A DNA stretch of 64,000 nucleotides from Tetragonia tetragonoides (Eukaryota; Streptophyta; Magnoliopsida; Caryophyllales; Aizoaceae): contig CM076151.1 in the NCBI GenBank assembly GCA_038025085.1, forward strand, positions 13,242,501 through 13,306,500. Reading direction: 5' to 3'. The notes under the pieces were generated by a model. The model was given only the letters and a program-made list of their open reading frames with translations, was not told the origin of the DNA and did no database searches. Shown piece after piece: positions 1 through 11,751 of the stretch. The position numbers were made by a program, and so were the translations under genes. Each line of letters opens with the position of its first letter. The first letter of the stretch is position 1.

Positions 1-1048
1 GAAGGGCAGAGAGGAGATTGAAGGATTCAGGTCCACCAGGAATTGCTTGCCTTGGATATTAGGGTATTAATTCTTTCTGAAAGCAAAAGCAATAGCCCCA
101 CTAATAACTGAGCATTACTGATGCTTTGATTCTAAAGACTTACTAATAATCACTCTTTTTTTAATAAAAAGTTACAGGATACAAATATGTCAATTTCGAA
201 ATAAATTTCTTTTTCCTATATATTACTGCTGTGTATGTGGATTCTCCGCTAGATCAACAAGAAAAATTACAAGGTACTATCATTTTTTTGGGTTAATTAT
301 TCAATGCGCAGTACTCTGTTGTTGGATGAAGGGTAAAAGATTTATATACATATAACTTTGTCAACTAGAAAGATTATATGGGCTAGTCTGTATAACTTTT
401 GATGGCAAAATCCCAATTGTATCATTATCCCATAATCAAGTACTACTACTAGTCTTAAAAGTTAGTTACCTCCCAACCCAAGAGAGAGAAGAGTTGTCAT
501 TTATTGAATCAAGTTCCTAGGGACTCATCAACAGAAGTTCTCGAACACCCATGCATACCAACCTGCAATTGCTCAAAAACATGCAAATTGGCAAATCTCC
601 ACCTTTCTTTTCCCAGAAGCCCAGTATGAAATTGCTCCACAGATGACAAAATTTCACCGACTAAACCCAAGAGTCAAAGAAACAGAATAGAAAAAAAATA
701 AAAATAAGAATAAAAAAAATTAAAAATTTTAAAATAAGGAAAATGTTTAATAAACTCCCCCAACCAATTAGTACGGATCCTGCTCTTTGCCAAATAATCT
801 CTCCTTCGAATATGGTTACCTCCCTTTATTCCTAACAAAGTGTGTGATGGGGCAAGAGTTGGATGAGTAATAAAATCGAAGATGTGACACAAAATGTGAC
901 AGAGGATCCTTACTGCGTAGACCCCGAAATCGCAACTAAAAGAATGAAAAATGAGGAGGAATTTTATTTTTCCAAAGTGACAAAAAAAAAAAAAAAATTG
1001 TAAATAGTAGTACTACTAATGTAGAGTAGGAAGAATGAAAACACTGAC
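1..1048 (-). other. IQD gene intron 1 and unassigned DNA
   Basis: This stretch follows the splice donor of the IQD first exon (GT at 1048-1047 on the minus strand). I looked for the expected second IQD exon, which should continue the IQ67 domain with a leucine/arginine-rich calmodulin-binding stretch, and found none. The remaining exons therefore probably lie beyond the left edge, after an intron of more than 1 kb. Around 903-917 there is an AGAGGATCCTTACT sequence that matches the end of the MULE-like MITE family seen at 38282 and 62072. Confidence 0.5.
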
Positions 1049-1426
1049 CAGATATCCTCGAAAAGCGGACTGAATCTTAACGGCCGCCAAATCATCTAAC
1101 GACCATCTCCTACAGCTGACGTGTCCCGCCGGCAAACTGGTGAGGCGGACAACCTCAGCAGCCGCCTTCGCCGCAGCGAGGGCGGCCTCGGCCACTGCGG
1201 CCGTAGCGGCCGCCACTGCTATGGCATGTTTGTCGGGCTCCATCCCGCCGCCATCACCACCACCGCCTCCGCCTCCGCCGTAAAAACTGGCCACCTCGGT
1301 GCGTTCGCCGCTGCTGGCGGCGACACTGGCGGTGGCCGGAGAATGAAGGACATTATTATTAGGGAGGGTTTTACGGCGGCGGTGGCGGCGAAAAAGATTG
1401 GTGAACCAGTTGGAGGCCTTACCCAT
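1049..1426 (-). CDS. IQD (IQ67-domain) protein, first exon only
   Basis: The exon encodes 126 residues starting [19 protein letters not shown], the typical basic amino end of plant IQD proteins. These are calmodulin-binding scaffold proteins that associate with microtubules, the plasma membrane or the nucleus. A glycine run (about residues 50-60) and an alanine-rich stretch follow. The exon ends in [13 protein letters not shown], the beginning of the first IQ motif of the IQ67 domain. The donor GTCAGT at 1048-1043 falls exactly where IQD genes are commonly split, in phase 0, so the 10 further residues of the open frame are intron. The ATG is a true ATG in a good context. The rest of the gene is outside the window. 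The family is clear from the start and the IQ motif; the exact member cannot be named. Confidence 0.85.
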
Positions 1427-2112
1427 TTCGTCTGATCATGTTTGTTGGAGAAGCTACAGGGGATGAGTTTGTTAGTTAAATATGGAGGGGACTGGGGAGT
1501 GGAATGCAGGAGAGAGAAAATGAGAGAACCAAGGCAAGGCTTGATGAGGAAGTCTGTTTTGAGGGGGTGCTATGCTTCTAATTTAAGAAGTGGGACGTAA
1601 TGTAGAACAGGACCAGTAGAACTAGTAATATATCCTTGGAGACTTGGGAGCTGACTTTATTTTATTTGTAATTTATTTAAATTAATTAATTAATTATTTA
1701 TTTATTTTGTCTTTCTTTCTCTAAATTTTATGGTTGAGTAGTAAGCGCCTTAGGTGACAAATGGAAACATAAATAACGTCCTATATTTGTGTCATGTCAT
1801 GTCACATGTGTGGCTTGAGGGGAGTGAGGAAGAAAACAATACAAATTTCTTTTCCAGGGACGATATAAATAAATACAATTTATATTGTCATGTAATATGC
1901 ATATCAAAATCATTCAAATATCATCATACCTTTCCGTTACTTCTCGAGGTGAACAACATTGTAAACAACCTCGAGTCTTAAGTCAAGTCGAATATTGTTA
2001 TGCTTGACTTGTTTATTAAGTGAGCATCTTATTAGTGTTTATGCTCGACTTATTTATTAGCATCTTACTACACAAATCAAGCAAGCTAATAAGATAAAAT
2101 CTGTAGACAAGC
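1427..2112 (-). promoter_or_regulatory. IQD upstream region
   Basis: This AT-rich, non-coding stretch lies directly upstream of the IQD start on the minus strand and should hold its leader and promoter. I see no convincing single TATA box. It contains a TTAATTAATTAATTA run near 1681-1696. No coding sequence is visible. Confidence 0.35.
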
Positions 2113-2115
2113 TAA

Positions 2116-2412
2116 GAGTCTGTTCTCCCCAACTGAAAAACGTTTATATTTATTACTGAAAATTTATTTTTGTTGAACTTTGTTAAACTTCGTTGAACTT
2201 TATTTAACTTTGTTGAACTTCGTTGAACTTTGTTTATTTTTGTTGAATCTTGTTGATTCAAGTGTTTTTTTTAAGTAGTTTGTATATTGGTTTGTTTAAA
2301 CTTTGTTTAACTTTATTTAACTTTGTTGAAGTTTGCTTAAGTTTGCTTAAGTTTGCTTAAGTTTGTTTAAGTTTGCTGAAATAAACAGAAATAAGTTGGG
2401 GAGAACAGACCC
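2116..2412. mobile_element. Tourist-like (PIF/Harbinger) MITE, 297 bp
   Basis: The ends are inverted repeats: the left end GAGTCTGTTCTCCCCAACT and the reverse complement of the right end GGGTCTGTTCTCCCCAACT match at 18 of 19 bases. The element is flanked by TAA at 2113-2115 and 2413-2415, the 3-bp target duplication typical of PIF/Harbinger elements. The interior is built of degenerate 10-12 bp units such as GTTGAACTTT and GTTTGCTTAA repeated over roughly 200 bp, and has no open frame. It is non-autonomous. A related short element lies at 31718-31882. Confidence 0.8.
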
Positions 2413-2770
2413 TAAGTAAGGACTAGGGAGACCTAGTGGAAATTAAAGCCATAACCTTTGTATGAAATTCAAACCCACGATCACCTCCACTACCCCTTTC
2501 AGGCAATTTAGTTATTTTCAAGTTGACCCAAATCAAATAATGGGTTCCCAATTAGGATAAATCTGAGCTTAAAAGGGAAAGGGGAGTGAGAGTCCCAGTG
2601 TTTATTTATCAAATACTCCGTAATATCTAAAAGCTGAATCCTGATTTCTCAAATAATCTGTAAAATTGAAGGTATGAACTTGCATAGATTATTAGAGGTT
2701 GAGAAATGGCTTATTGAATTCATATCTACTCCACCTACAGAAGGAAAATTTTCTATCCAAAATGTGTCCA

Positions 2771-2858
2771 ATAAGGCGGCGTCAAGGCCCTCTCTATAAC
2801 CAAGAATGACATAAGTATGACTTCAAGCTTGTTAGAGAGAGCCTCACCTTAAGGCTGT
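2771..2858. repeat. Foldback repeat copy 1
   Basis: The left part (AATAAGGCGGCGTCAAGG) is roughly inverted at the right (CTCACCTTAAGGCTG). The middle TCTATAACCAAGAATGACAT resembles the repeat at 40056-40150, which has the same layout and similar central sequence. A shorter piece occurs at 60313-60355. Together they suggest a small, old MITE-like family. Confidence 0.45.
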
Positions 2859-4321
2859 TTTTGTGTTTTCCATCTATACGCCATAGCAAGGAAGATTAAT
2901 CCTCTCAAAAATTTCAGAAAACAAGTGGGGGCAAATGTACTTTTCACCCCCCATACCTCTAAACTTGATCCTTGATTCAATTCTGTCCACCCCCTACAAT
3001 CCTACAGAGGATAAGATAAAGCTATTTTTCACTGTCCTTTTCTAGTCGTAGGAGAGTTGTCTTCAATGTTTCTGTTCTTCCGTTTCACATTTGGCTACAA
3101 ATTCCTCGTCGTCCCATTACTCCCATCATAAATCCTTTCTGTCAAAATTTTAATTTTTGGGTATGAATATGATCCTACCTTTGTTCTGCAAAAGTTGCTG
3201 CACTTAGCTAAGATAGTTTTCTCCATGTTCGTTAAGAGGTTACATTTGATTAGCAGAAAATATTTGATTGTCAATTTTGAATGGTTCAATTGATAAGTAA
3301 TCCTATTCAAAATAGCAAGATATTACTCATAATCCCAAAAGCAGCAAGGCCTGAACTTTTCAGGGGAAGAACTCCCAATTCCCATGTCTTGTAGTTGTCC
3401 TACTTGGCTTTACCAAAAAGTTTCAATCTGAACCTTACTATTTGCTGGCACCCAAAAATAGGAATCCTCACTTTTTAACAAACGAGCACATAAAACACCT
3501 AAAAAAAAGCACTTAAAAAAAGGAAAAAAAAAAAAGTTAACACCTTCAATAGCATCTTGTACTGTCAACCAAACAAATAAATGGGAGAGAGATCAAAGAG
3601 AAGTCATACTGTCAATAGACCGAGACTCATTAGAAAAACAACGCTACTAAACTGTACCGTTGTACCTGAACATCAGTAGTTTCTTAGTTTGTCTCGTTGA
3701 TGTGCAGCTACCTAGAAAACGCGGGCGCATCAGTGCAGTGTCCGTGTGTGGAGAAGAAACACATAGTCACATACTAGGCTTTTCATCTTATTTGGTATTT
3801 TCCTGAGTCCATGTCTTGCAACCTAGGCAGCTCCCACCCAACACAGAATATCTAGCTTTTCCCAAATTTGGCTCAATCGCATGCCTAGTGATGGTTCTAA
3901 AGCCTCCAGTTTCGGTCTAGAAGAACGGGGTATTGCATTGTTTTGTAACCCAAAATGAGACAAGCTGCAGAGGAACGCAAAAGGTTAGGACACCTAAGGG
4001 TACCAAGAAATATCCAATGGCAGCAAAATTAAAGAGCCCAGATTTTGTAAAGTTAGATAGTTGTAGGATACTAGAGCTGCGTCGTTGATCTAAGCAATTT
4101 AGGCTAGTAGCATGTACACTCATGCTGTTGTCTTACGTTGTTTTGGACTTTTGGGAAGGTGGAGGGGCGGGGGGCAGGGACAACATTACAAATCGGTCTT
4201 CGGTTGAGACAGTTAACAAGGAGAAGGGGAAAAAGCAAGGAACTCTGGATGTGGCACTGGCCATCCCTGCAGCCCAGCTCCATCTTTGTGTACAGAGTTC
4301 CAAAGTTCTCTTTTCAGGAAA

Positions 4322-4337
4322 GGGGGGGGGGGGGGGG
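4322..4337. repeat. Poly-G homopolymer run
   Basis: A run of about 16 G sits in a purine-rich stretch that continues GTGTGGGTGGGTGGG. It may form G-quadruplex structures. It produces apparent glycine- or proline-rich frames on both strands, which I do not regard as genes. Confidence 0.8.
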
Positions 4338-6365
4338 TGTGGGTGGGTGGGTTGCAGGCGCAGAGCAGTGGCCCCTCCCCACCCTCCACCTCCGTCTATT
4401 AACAAAGTGTATTTGTATGGAGGACTGACATTGAAGGGTTAAATAAAGGCAAGCAGAGCAAATGCACCATTTCACTGGCATTTTACCTGTATATAAAGAA
4501 TTAAGGTCTGAGCTTTGACGAGGCTCTCTGGGATTCTGGTACACTCTCATTCTCTATCATGTTCAACACAGAAGACCTGTGATACACCCAAGGAGTTAAT
4601 AACCACTGGGATGCTAGTACATCCTCATTAGGTATCATGTTCAAGCTGTTTTTCTCCCAAGACTAACAACTATTGCAACATTGAATAGAGCGTTAGCTTC
4701 AACTATTGCTGTATCTTGAAGTAGGCAGTCATTCTCAGACATAACTTGCACACACCAGAATTATTGGGCAAGCAGCTTCAGATTGCTATGCTATAATTTA
4801 AAGTCCTTGAATGCTTAACAAGTTGGCTTCTGGAACACTTGAAACACTTGAAAGCTTAGAACTTTCTCTTGATCCAGGTGGCCGCAAATTCTATGCAGTG
4901 GCATAAATCTTTGTATGAGTAGTTTGCCTCAGGGATCCGATGTACAATCTGACTCAAAACTTCCCTTCCAAGATTTCTTCTCTTGAATTTCATTGTATTG
5001 GGAATGGAAGCACTTCAAATTTCTGCAATTTAACGATTAGTTGGCTACATATATTCCGGATTACATGTACAATCTGACTGAAAAATTGTCTTCCAAGCTT
5101 TCATCTTATACGTTTTGATGATATAACCACTTCATTTTACTGTTATCTACTAAGCCTTTCATTATGCTCCCCTATAGAAGTCCAAAGTGCCATATACTTT
5201 AACAACTCTTACTCACAGCATCAGAGCACAGAGGACATATCTTTGTAAAAAAAAAGACCACACTAAGACAGAACACAGAGGACAGATCTTCGAGAATATT
5301 ATTTTATCATCTCCCTTCAATAGGAGGTCGTCCATCCATCCAAACATCACATTACAACAGAATAGATTGAACAGACAAGCAGAATGGATTGAACATGATA
5401 GAGAATGGCTTAACTAAACTTCTAATATGAGCGCATCAATTATGTAGCAAACCCACACACCACCAAAATGCCTCCAGTTCTGACATCAAAAACATCCCGC
5501 ACGTAGTAACGTACAAACTCATATATAAATAAAACCATTAGCCCTAGAATCAACATCTCTCAGTCTCTGGATTAGACAGCACATATACAAGAAAATAATC
5601 CAACTACGGAATCTTATAGCCCATACATTAGATTCATAGCTTGTCTGGCAAAATAAGCATTCAAATTCAATCCCTCATACCATCCCCTTCTCCAACTCTC
5701 TCCTTCCCATATCCCCCACTGACTACACCCCCCGATGGAAACACCACCTACTGTACAACACAACAACCATAGTCGATCCACTCACACCCTTCCGTAGTCT
5801 AACCATACATCTGCTCCCAAAGGATCACCTTGGAGCAATTTGATGCAAAAACCAAGGGAACAAAAGAAACAAATCAAACTAGAAAAATATCTGCTCCAAG
5901 TGTTGAGACGTGTTATGTAAATGTATGACACATCAAAATTACACTTAAGAAGCCATATCAACATCACGATATGGTTCAGATCAATTTTCTTTAGCATGCT
6001 GCCACTTGACAGCAACTCCACTCCATAAAGTCCTCATAAATCAAAATCCAGACCAGGGGGTATCCTCATCCCAGTCCTTGTTCTCAACAAAACCGACAAA
6101 CCAAATACACAAGAACAATCATAAAACTGCAGAAACCCAGCATCCCTTTCCATACTCCTCTCAAATTAGTTAGTCTGTAGCAATCCTTTACACATTTACC
6201 TCAATCAAACCATGGAAAACACATGCCAAATTTCACAATCAACTCTAACAAAAATAAGCACCGAAAAATAAACTCCATCACAAAAACCTTGATTGTCCTA
6301 AGATAAAGCATGACCCAACCTCTAACTAGTTTACATATTACTTTGGATGTAGATAACCGGAGTAG

Positions 6366-6560
6366 CACAACAAGAAAAAAGGGAATTTGCGACCACCAAA
6401 ATCGGAGGCAAAACACCTCCAAGTGGATGCAGATTCGACTTTGTGACCATCTGCGACCAATTTGAGTTGGATTCAAAACCCCTGGTCGCTAAGCAAATTT
6501 TGCGTCCAAAAATGTCGGTTGCAAAACTTTGCATCCGCTTCGCAACCAATCAGAAGTTGG
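6366..6560. mobile_element. CACTA-like transposon end (relic)
   Basis: The sequence CACAACAAGAAAAAAGGG differs by one base from the usual plant En/Spm-type terminus CACTACAAGAAAAAAGGG. It is followed by short subterminal repeats of the form TTTGCGACC, GCGACCAA and GGTCGC in both orientations over about 180 bp. Only one end is recognisable and there is no transposase, so this is a degraded or non-autonomous remnant. Confidence 0.4.
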
Positions 6561-6891
6561 ACACAAACATATTGAAGAACAAAGCCTGTTAGCTAGATCT
6601 CGTAGTCTATAATATGGTTGTCAATGGTGATGTATATACACTAACACTACGGGTCCTGATACTGAATACATACATACATACACAATTCCACATGCTTGTA
6701 TAGGTATATTTAGCCCACTCTAGTTAATCTGTGATGCACTTAACGCCCAACACATAGTCTCTGAAGATAAAACTCAATCTCTTCAACAGAGGAGAGAGAA
6801 CAGAACTTACAGAACAGAAGGTACAGGTCTGCAAATATGGTCTTGCAGAATACATTCCTAAATGTACCTCCTTCCTTCTTGCTCTCCCCTC

Positions 6892-7632
6892 CTAGTATTG
6901 CCTTTTGTGTGGCCTTCTCTTACAACGCTTCCTCCTCCCTGTAAAGTAAAATTTTTGAACCAATTAACACACTCACCCAATATAGATCATCTAATTAAAC
7001 TGTCAAGTACAGAAAGAGGGAGCGAGAATGTACCTATCGCAGCTTTGCTCAGGTCAATCCATTGCTTTATCTGCAAAATTACAATTACACTCTCTTCTTC
7101 TCAAATTTATGATTCACAAGAATGGCGGCTCCAAAAGCTCCCCTTTGAGGACATTATCTGTTTGAGAAGTCACTGGATTCCATCGAAGTTACAACAATTG
7201 GCCTCATCATCGCCAATTTCGTTCCACCAATAGCTATAAAACTACATCATTTAGCACCAATCGCAAAGCCTGACATTCAAAATCACAGGAATCACAATGC
7301 TATTGCTGACGTTCAAAATTACAGAAAACCAAAATAAAACCGGCAAACCTAAATCAACAAACTTTACAACCAGATCAAGACATGATCACAAATGAGAAAC
7401 ATGATCGAAATCTAGAAAATGAAAGAGTAGAAAAACAAAATCATCACTGGAAAAATACACAATCGAAAATTTAGAAATTGAGAGAGCATAAACCCTAGTT
7501 TAGAAGATTTACAAAAAATAAAACGAAAAATCGAGAATCAAAACTTAAAAACGAGAAAACATACATGTTCATCAAATCCAGTTACCATAATCGAAAGGAT
7601 TCCACAACCACAATTCCTCGCAACCATCGCCA
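6892..7632 (-). CDS. Candidate three-exon micro-gene (about 50 aa)
   Basis: Below a pyrimidine-rich leader (about 7650-7700, minus strand) an ATG at 7632 opens a frame beginning MAMVARNCGCGILS. It reaches a GTATGT donor after GFDEH. A 37-bp exon at 7034-7070 follows, with TTTTGCAG acceptor and GTACAT donor, encoding IKQWIDLSKAAI. The next exon starts at 6938 after TTTACAG and adds a strongly basic tail, GRRKRCKRRPHKRQY, before a TAG at 6894-6892. The phases fit across both introns. I do not recognise the product. A short frame can fit by chance, and the first ATG of the leader opens a different 19-codon frame, so this may instead be a non-coding RNA or the start of a longer transcript. Confidence 0.25.
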
Positions 7633-7865
7633 TTTTTGCATCGCCAATTTCGGCGCGAAGAGAGAGAGATAGCGCGCGACAGTGAGAGAGAGGAGAGAGA
7701 AATGAGGGGATTGGACTTTTTGGGCATGTTACAATTCTAATCCCAACTAATAGACATCAAACATCACCATCCTAATGGAACCGATATCTTCCCAAATAAA
7801 GAGTTGCTCTTCCTTTTAGAAGAACTCCTTACTAACAACAACTCAAAATTTGTGCAACATAGCAA

Positions 7866-7880
7866 TCTCTAAACATCCAT
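7866..7880. repeat. LINE target-site duplication, left copy
   Basis: TCTCTAAACATCCAT is repeated exactly at 11217-11231, on the other side of the RTE LINE. Confidence 0.95.
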
Positions 7881-10800
7881 AACAACAACAACAACAACAA
7901 CAACCCAGTAAGTATCCCGCCTAGGGCGGGGTCTGGGGAGGTCCAGATGTACGCAGTCTTACCCCTAACTAGTCGCCTAGAAGAGAGACTGTTTCCGAAA
8001 GACCCACGAAAACTTTTTTTTTTTCAAAACGGTTTTTTCGGGTAAATTGTTCAATACTGACAAGTGTGAAAATTATCAACCACCAGATATGATAATATGA
8101 TCAGAAAGTCAAAAAAGGGAAGTAAATCACTAGACATACTAGCACAAGATTCTACTTACTGAACAGCATAAATAAAGGGGACGCTACATGCTAAAAACAC
8201 AATGAATCCACCTCTAGTACTAGCCAATGCACATCCGTAATCTAACGCGGATCCTCTACACGGATCCTGCTCCGCCAAACTCTCCTATCTAGGACCAAGT
8301 CCTCGGTAAGATCTAGACGGGTCAAATCCTGCCTGATTACCTCTCCCCAAGTCTTCTTTGGGCGTCCTCTTCTCCGTTTACAGTCTCTAAGTGTAATTCT
8401 CTCACACCTTCTCACCGGTGCATCACGATGTCTCCTCCTCACATGCCCAAGCCACCTAAGCCTTGTTTCTCGCATCTTGTTGTCGATATCGGTCACTCCC
8501 ACCTTGCCTCTCAACACTTCGTTCCTAATTCTATCTCGTCTTGTAGAGTTGCACATCCAACGAAGCATCCTCATCTCGGTCACCCGCATCTTCTGCACAT
8601 GCACCTGCCTCACCGGCCAACACTCCGCCCCATATAGCATAGCTGGCCTGATGGCTGTACAATAAAATTTGCCTTTAAGTTTTAGTGGGATTTTTCTGTC
8701 ACACAGAACTCCCGTTGCACTCCTCCACCTTAGCCACCCTGTTCTGATACGATGCGTCACATCGTCGTCAATCTCGCCGTTGCCCTGTATGATTGAACCG
8801 AGATATTTGAAACAATCCTTCTTCGGTACCACCTCCGTTCCAATCTTAATCTCCATATCCGAGGCAACCCCATCTCTTGTGAATTTGCCTTCCAAGTACT
8901 CGGTCTTTGTCCTACTTAGCTTGAATCCCTTTGACTCTAGTGTATCCCGCCAAAGTTCCAATTTGGCGTTAACACCTTCTCTAGTCTCGTCTACCAGGAC
9001 AATGTCGTCGGCAAACAACATACACCAAGGCACATCCCCCTGGATAGTCTTAGTGAGCTCATCCATAACGGTTGCGAATAAAAATGGACTCAACGCTGAC
9101 CCTTGATGTAACCCAATATCTATAGAAAATTGCTCAGTTTCCCCTCCTGTAGTCCTGACCTTAGTCCTCACTCCTTCATACATATCCTTGATCACTCGGA
9201 TATAGGCGACTGGAACCCCCTTGGCTTCTAAGCACCTCCACAAGACTTCTCTGGGTACCCTGTCATACGCCTTCTCCAAATCAATGAAAACCATGTGCAA
9301 GTCCCTCTGTCTCTCTCTGTAATACTCCATAGAACGTCTAATCAGATGAATCGCTTCCGTTGTAGACCTCCCTGGCATGAAACCGAATTGGTTCTCCGAT
9401 ATTAGCGTACTCTTCCTTAGTCTCTTCTCAATCACTCTCTCCCATAGCTTCATGGTGTGACTGAGTAGCTTAATGCCTCTATAGTTGTTGCAGCTTTGGA
9501 TATCTCCTTTGTTCTTGTATAGCGGGATCAATGTGCTGAGTCGCCACTCCTCCGGCATCCTTGCAGATTTGAGGATCTCGTTGAAAAGCCTTACTAACCA
9601 CAATAGACCTTCTTCCCCCAAACTCTTCCATACCTCTATGGGTATGTCATCTGGTCCTACTGCCTTCCCACTCTTCATTGTCCGCATGGCCCCTTTGATT
9701 TCTTCCTTCGAAACGCGACGACAAAAGCTGTAGTTGCGGTGTTGCTCGGATGTGGTGAGGTCTCCCAACGAAATGGCTACATCTCCAACGTTGTTAAAGA
9801 GCTCATTGAAGTACCCATGCCACCTCCTCTTGATGTTCACGTCGTCCACAAGAACTCTTCCCGCCTCATCCTTAATGCAACGAACTTGATCCAGGTCCCT
9901 GGTCTTCCTCTCCCTAACCCTCGCCAACCTGTACACGTCCTGTTCTCCCTCCTTAGTTGCCAGTTTTTGGTACAAGCTCTCATATGCTTTACTTTTGGCT
10001 TCTGCTACTGATTTCTTCGCCTCCTTTTTTGCCGCTCTGTATACTTCCCGCTTCTCCACCCTTTCCTCATCTATAGTACTATCCATTAGGGCTTTAAAGG
10101 CAACCTTCTTAGCCTTCACTCTGTTTTGAATGTCCTCACTCCACCACCAGGATTCCTTCTTGCTACTCCCTATCCCTCTTGCAACTCCTAAAGTCTCCTT
10201 CGCCGCATTCCTTATGAGGTCCGCCACCCCTGTCCACATTTGACTCGCGTTACCTTCTCTTCTCCAGATGCTATCCGACTCAACCTTTGCCCGAAATTGA
10301 CTCCCCCCGATTCCTCTAAGCTTCCACCACTTGATTTTGGTGCCATTGTGTATACTTCTCTTCCTCTTCCACCCCTTCATCTTAAGGTCCAAGACGACCA
10401 TCCTATGTTGGGTCGACACACACGCACCTGGTAGGACCTTGCAATCCATGCACGCACCTCGGTCGCCACGCCTAACAAGAATGTAATCGATTTGGGTCTT
10501 AGCGGTACTGTTTTTAAAAGTCACTAGGTGCTCCTCTCTTTTGTTGTAGAAGGAGTTAGTTACCACTAGATCATACGCAGTCGAAAAATCTAAGATCGCC
10601 GTGCCACCTTCGTTCCTAACTCCATACCCGAAACCTCCATGAGCCCCAGAATACCCATCCGACGTGGCCCCTATGTGTCCATTGAAGTCTCCTCCTACAA
10701 GGAGTTTCTCACCAGGGGGAACCTGCTGGATAACCTCATCTAACTCCTCCCAGAAGCGACGCCTAAGTTGTATATCCAACCCTACTTGCGGTGCATAAGC

Positions 10801-11216
10801 ACAAATGACATTAAAGGTCTCCTCCTTCACCACCACCTTGATAGACATAATTCTATCATTGGTTCTCTTAACCTCTACAACATGTTGTTTAAGCTCCTTA
10901 TCAACTAAGATCCCGACCCCATTCCGTTGACTCTTACACCCTGAATACCAAAGTTTGAATCCGTTGATCTCTTTTGCCTTGGCGCCTGACCACCTCGTTT
11001 CCTGGACGCACACGATATTAACCTTATATTTTTCTAAAACCTCCACTAACTCTAGGGTTCTACCCGTGAGTGTCCCTACATTCCATGTGCCAAACCGCAA
11101 CCTACTTGCCTCAACTCTCCCCCTACGGGACCCCGATCTCACCAGAGGACTGGCCCTAACTCTACCACTAGGAGTCAAAGACGCCACACCGACCGAAGCA
11201 ATAATCAAGCAGTTAC
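7881..11216 (-). mobile_element. RTE-type LINE, nearly full length (3.3 kb)
   Basis: The element lies on the minus strand between perfect 15-bp duplications (7866-7880 and 11217-11231). Its 3' end is a (TTG)n tail, seen here as AAC repeats at 7881-7904, preceded by the 3' UTR with AGTAAGTATCCCGCCTAGGG on the plus strand. These are hallmarks of plant RTE non-LTR retrotransposons, which carry one ORF (endonuclease plus reverse transcriptase) and end in short tandem repeats rather than poly(A). The ORF is uninterrupted and the duplications are perfect, so insertion was recent. A second, truncated copy with the same tail lies at 16286-17315 in the opposite orientation. Confidence 0.93.
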
Positions 11217-11265
11217 TCTCTAAACATCCATGTCGAGCATAAATCACTTCGCCCTTAAGCCACAT
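8242..11265 (-). CDS. RTE LINE endonuclease-reverse transcriptase polyprotein
   Basis: The 1007-codon frame has an apurinic-type endonuclease first: GTWNVG (about 59-64), VQETRW, GGDFNGH and STQHRMVV. The reverse transcriptase follows: [46 protein letters not shown] and the catalytic FADDIVL. A basic carboxyl end ([13 protein letters not shown]) closes it. The protein would nick target DNA and copy its own RNA there. Residues 1-16 ([16 protein letters not shown]), including the only ATG before the endonuclease domain, are encoded by host flank and target duplication. The element's own sequence begins at residue 17, and the next in-frame Met is far inside the endonuclease. The frame is otherwise intact with no stop or shift, so an active or very recently active copy is plausible. 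Confidence 0.92.
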   Translation of the reverse strand: MWLKGEVIYARHGCLESNCLIIASVGVASLTPSGRVRASPLVRSGSRRGRVEASRLRFGTWNVGTLTGRTLELVEVLEKYKVNIVCVQETRWSGAKAKEINGFKLWYSGCKSQRNGVGILVDKELKQHVVEVKRTNDRIMSIKVVVKEETFNVICAYAPQVGLDIQLRRRFWEELDEVIQQVPPGEKLLVGGDFNGHIGATSDGYSGAHGGFGYGVRNEGGTAILDFSTAYDLVVTNSFYNKREEHLVTFKNSTAKTQIDYILVRRGDRGACMDCKVLPGACVSTQHRMVVLDLKMKGWKRKRSIHNGTKIKWWKLRGIGGSQFRAKVESDSIWRREGNASQMWTGVADLIRNAAKETLGVARGIGSSKKESWWWSEDIQNRVKAKKVAFKALMDSTIDEERVEKREVYRAAKKEAKKSVAEAKSKAYESLYQKLATKEGEQDVYRLARVRERKTRDLDQVRCIKDEAGRVLVDDVNIKRRWHGYFNELFNNVGDVAISLGDLTTSEQHRNYSFCRRVSKEEIKGAMRTMKSGKAVGPDDIPIEVWKSLGEEGLLWLVRLFNEILKSARMPEEWRLSTLIPLYKNKGDIQSCNNYRGIKLLSHTMKLWERVIEKRLRKSTLISENQFGFMPGRSTTEAIHLIRRSMEYYRERQRDLHMVFIDLEKAYDRVPREVLWRCLEAKGVPVAYIRVIKDMYEGVRTKVRTTGGETEQFSIDIGLHQGSALSPFLFATVMDELTKTIQGDVPWCMLFADDIVLVDETREGVNAKLELWRDTLESKGFKLSRTKTEYLEGKFTRDGVASDMEIKIGTEVVPKKDCFKYLGSIIQGNGEIDDDVTHRIRTGWLRWRSATGVLCDRKIPLKLKGKFYCTAIRPAMLYGAECWPVRQVHVQKMRVTEMRMLRWMCNSTRRDRIRNEVLRGKVGVTDIDNKMRETRLRWLGHVRRRHRDAPVRRCERITLRDCKRRRGRPKKTWGEVIRQDLTRLDLTEDLVLDRRVWRSRIRVEDPR
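11217..11231. repeat. LINE target-site duplication, right copy
   Basis: TCTCTAAACATCCAT, an exact copy of 7866-7880, marks the 5' border of the minus-strand LINE. Confidence 0.95.
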
Positions 11266-11751
11266 ACCAGAAATTCCGTTAATATTCTCCCACCTTAACG
11301 TTCAATACTAATAAAAAAAACGAATGCACTACCAAAATAATCGAGTAATAGAACTTCTACAACAACCAATCAGCACCACTACCATTAGCAGGAAATAAAG
11401 ACACAATTTCCGCCCAAAGAATAAAAAAATAACAAAATTCAACTTTCAAGCGAAACAGACCTACAAATAATTCAGATTAGTGCATTAGTAGTTTGAAACG
11501 CCATATACACCAATCCTCCAAAGAAACAAACGTTCACCAGTTCACCACAGTTTACATTACATTAAAGCGGAGAAGGAAAAAAACAATCAATCACATAATA
11601 AACATAAAATTCACCGATTCACTTCGACATTTTATGGATATTAACATAAACCAGAAAACAAACATCGAAAATTAGTGAGAAAGAGCGCGAAACAAAAAAA
11701 GAAATACTTCGAAATGATGATAAATTAACAAAGAGACACGCACCTTTTAGC

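Larger units (their letters stand above)
2413..6365. other. Intergenic region, no gene recognised
   Basis: No open frame here looks coding; the frames around 4122-4550 are read from a G-rich tract and its complement. The stretch contains a ~90-bp foldback repeat at 2771-2858 and a run of about 16 G at 4322-4337. It could contain non-coding exons of the minus-strand transcript that seems to start near 7690, but I cannot place any. Confidence 0.4.

Noticed and set aside
1121..1435. 104-codon plus-strand frame
   Set aside because: It is antisense to the IQD first exon; the GC-rich alanine stretch opens the opposite strand.
4122..4550. Overlapping Gly/Pro-rich frames on both strands
   Set aside because: They derive from the poly-G run and GGGTGGG tract and lack domains or splice partners.
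7881..7904. AAC repeats as an independent microsatellite
   Set aside because: They are the tail of the LINE; the same (TTG)n tail ends the truncated copy at 17301-17315.
8428..11242. Several plus-strand open frames of 60-145 codons opposite the LINE
   Set aside because: They are antisense shadows of the LINE ORF; their apparent coding look mirrors its codon structure.
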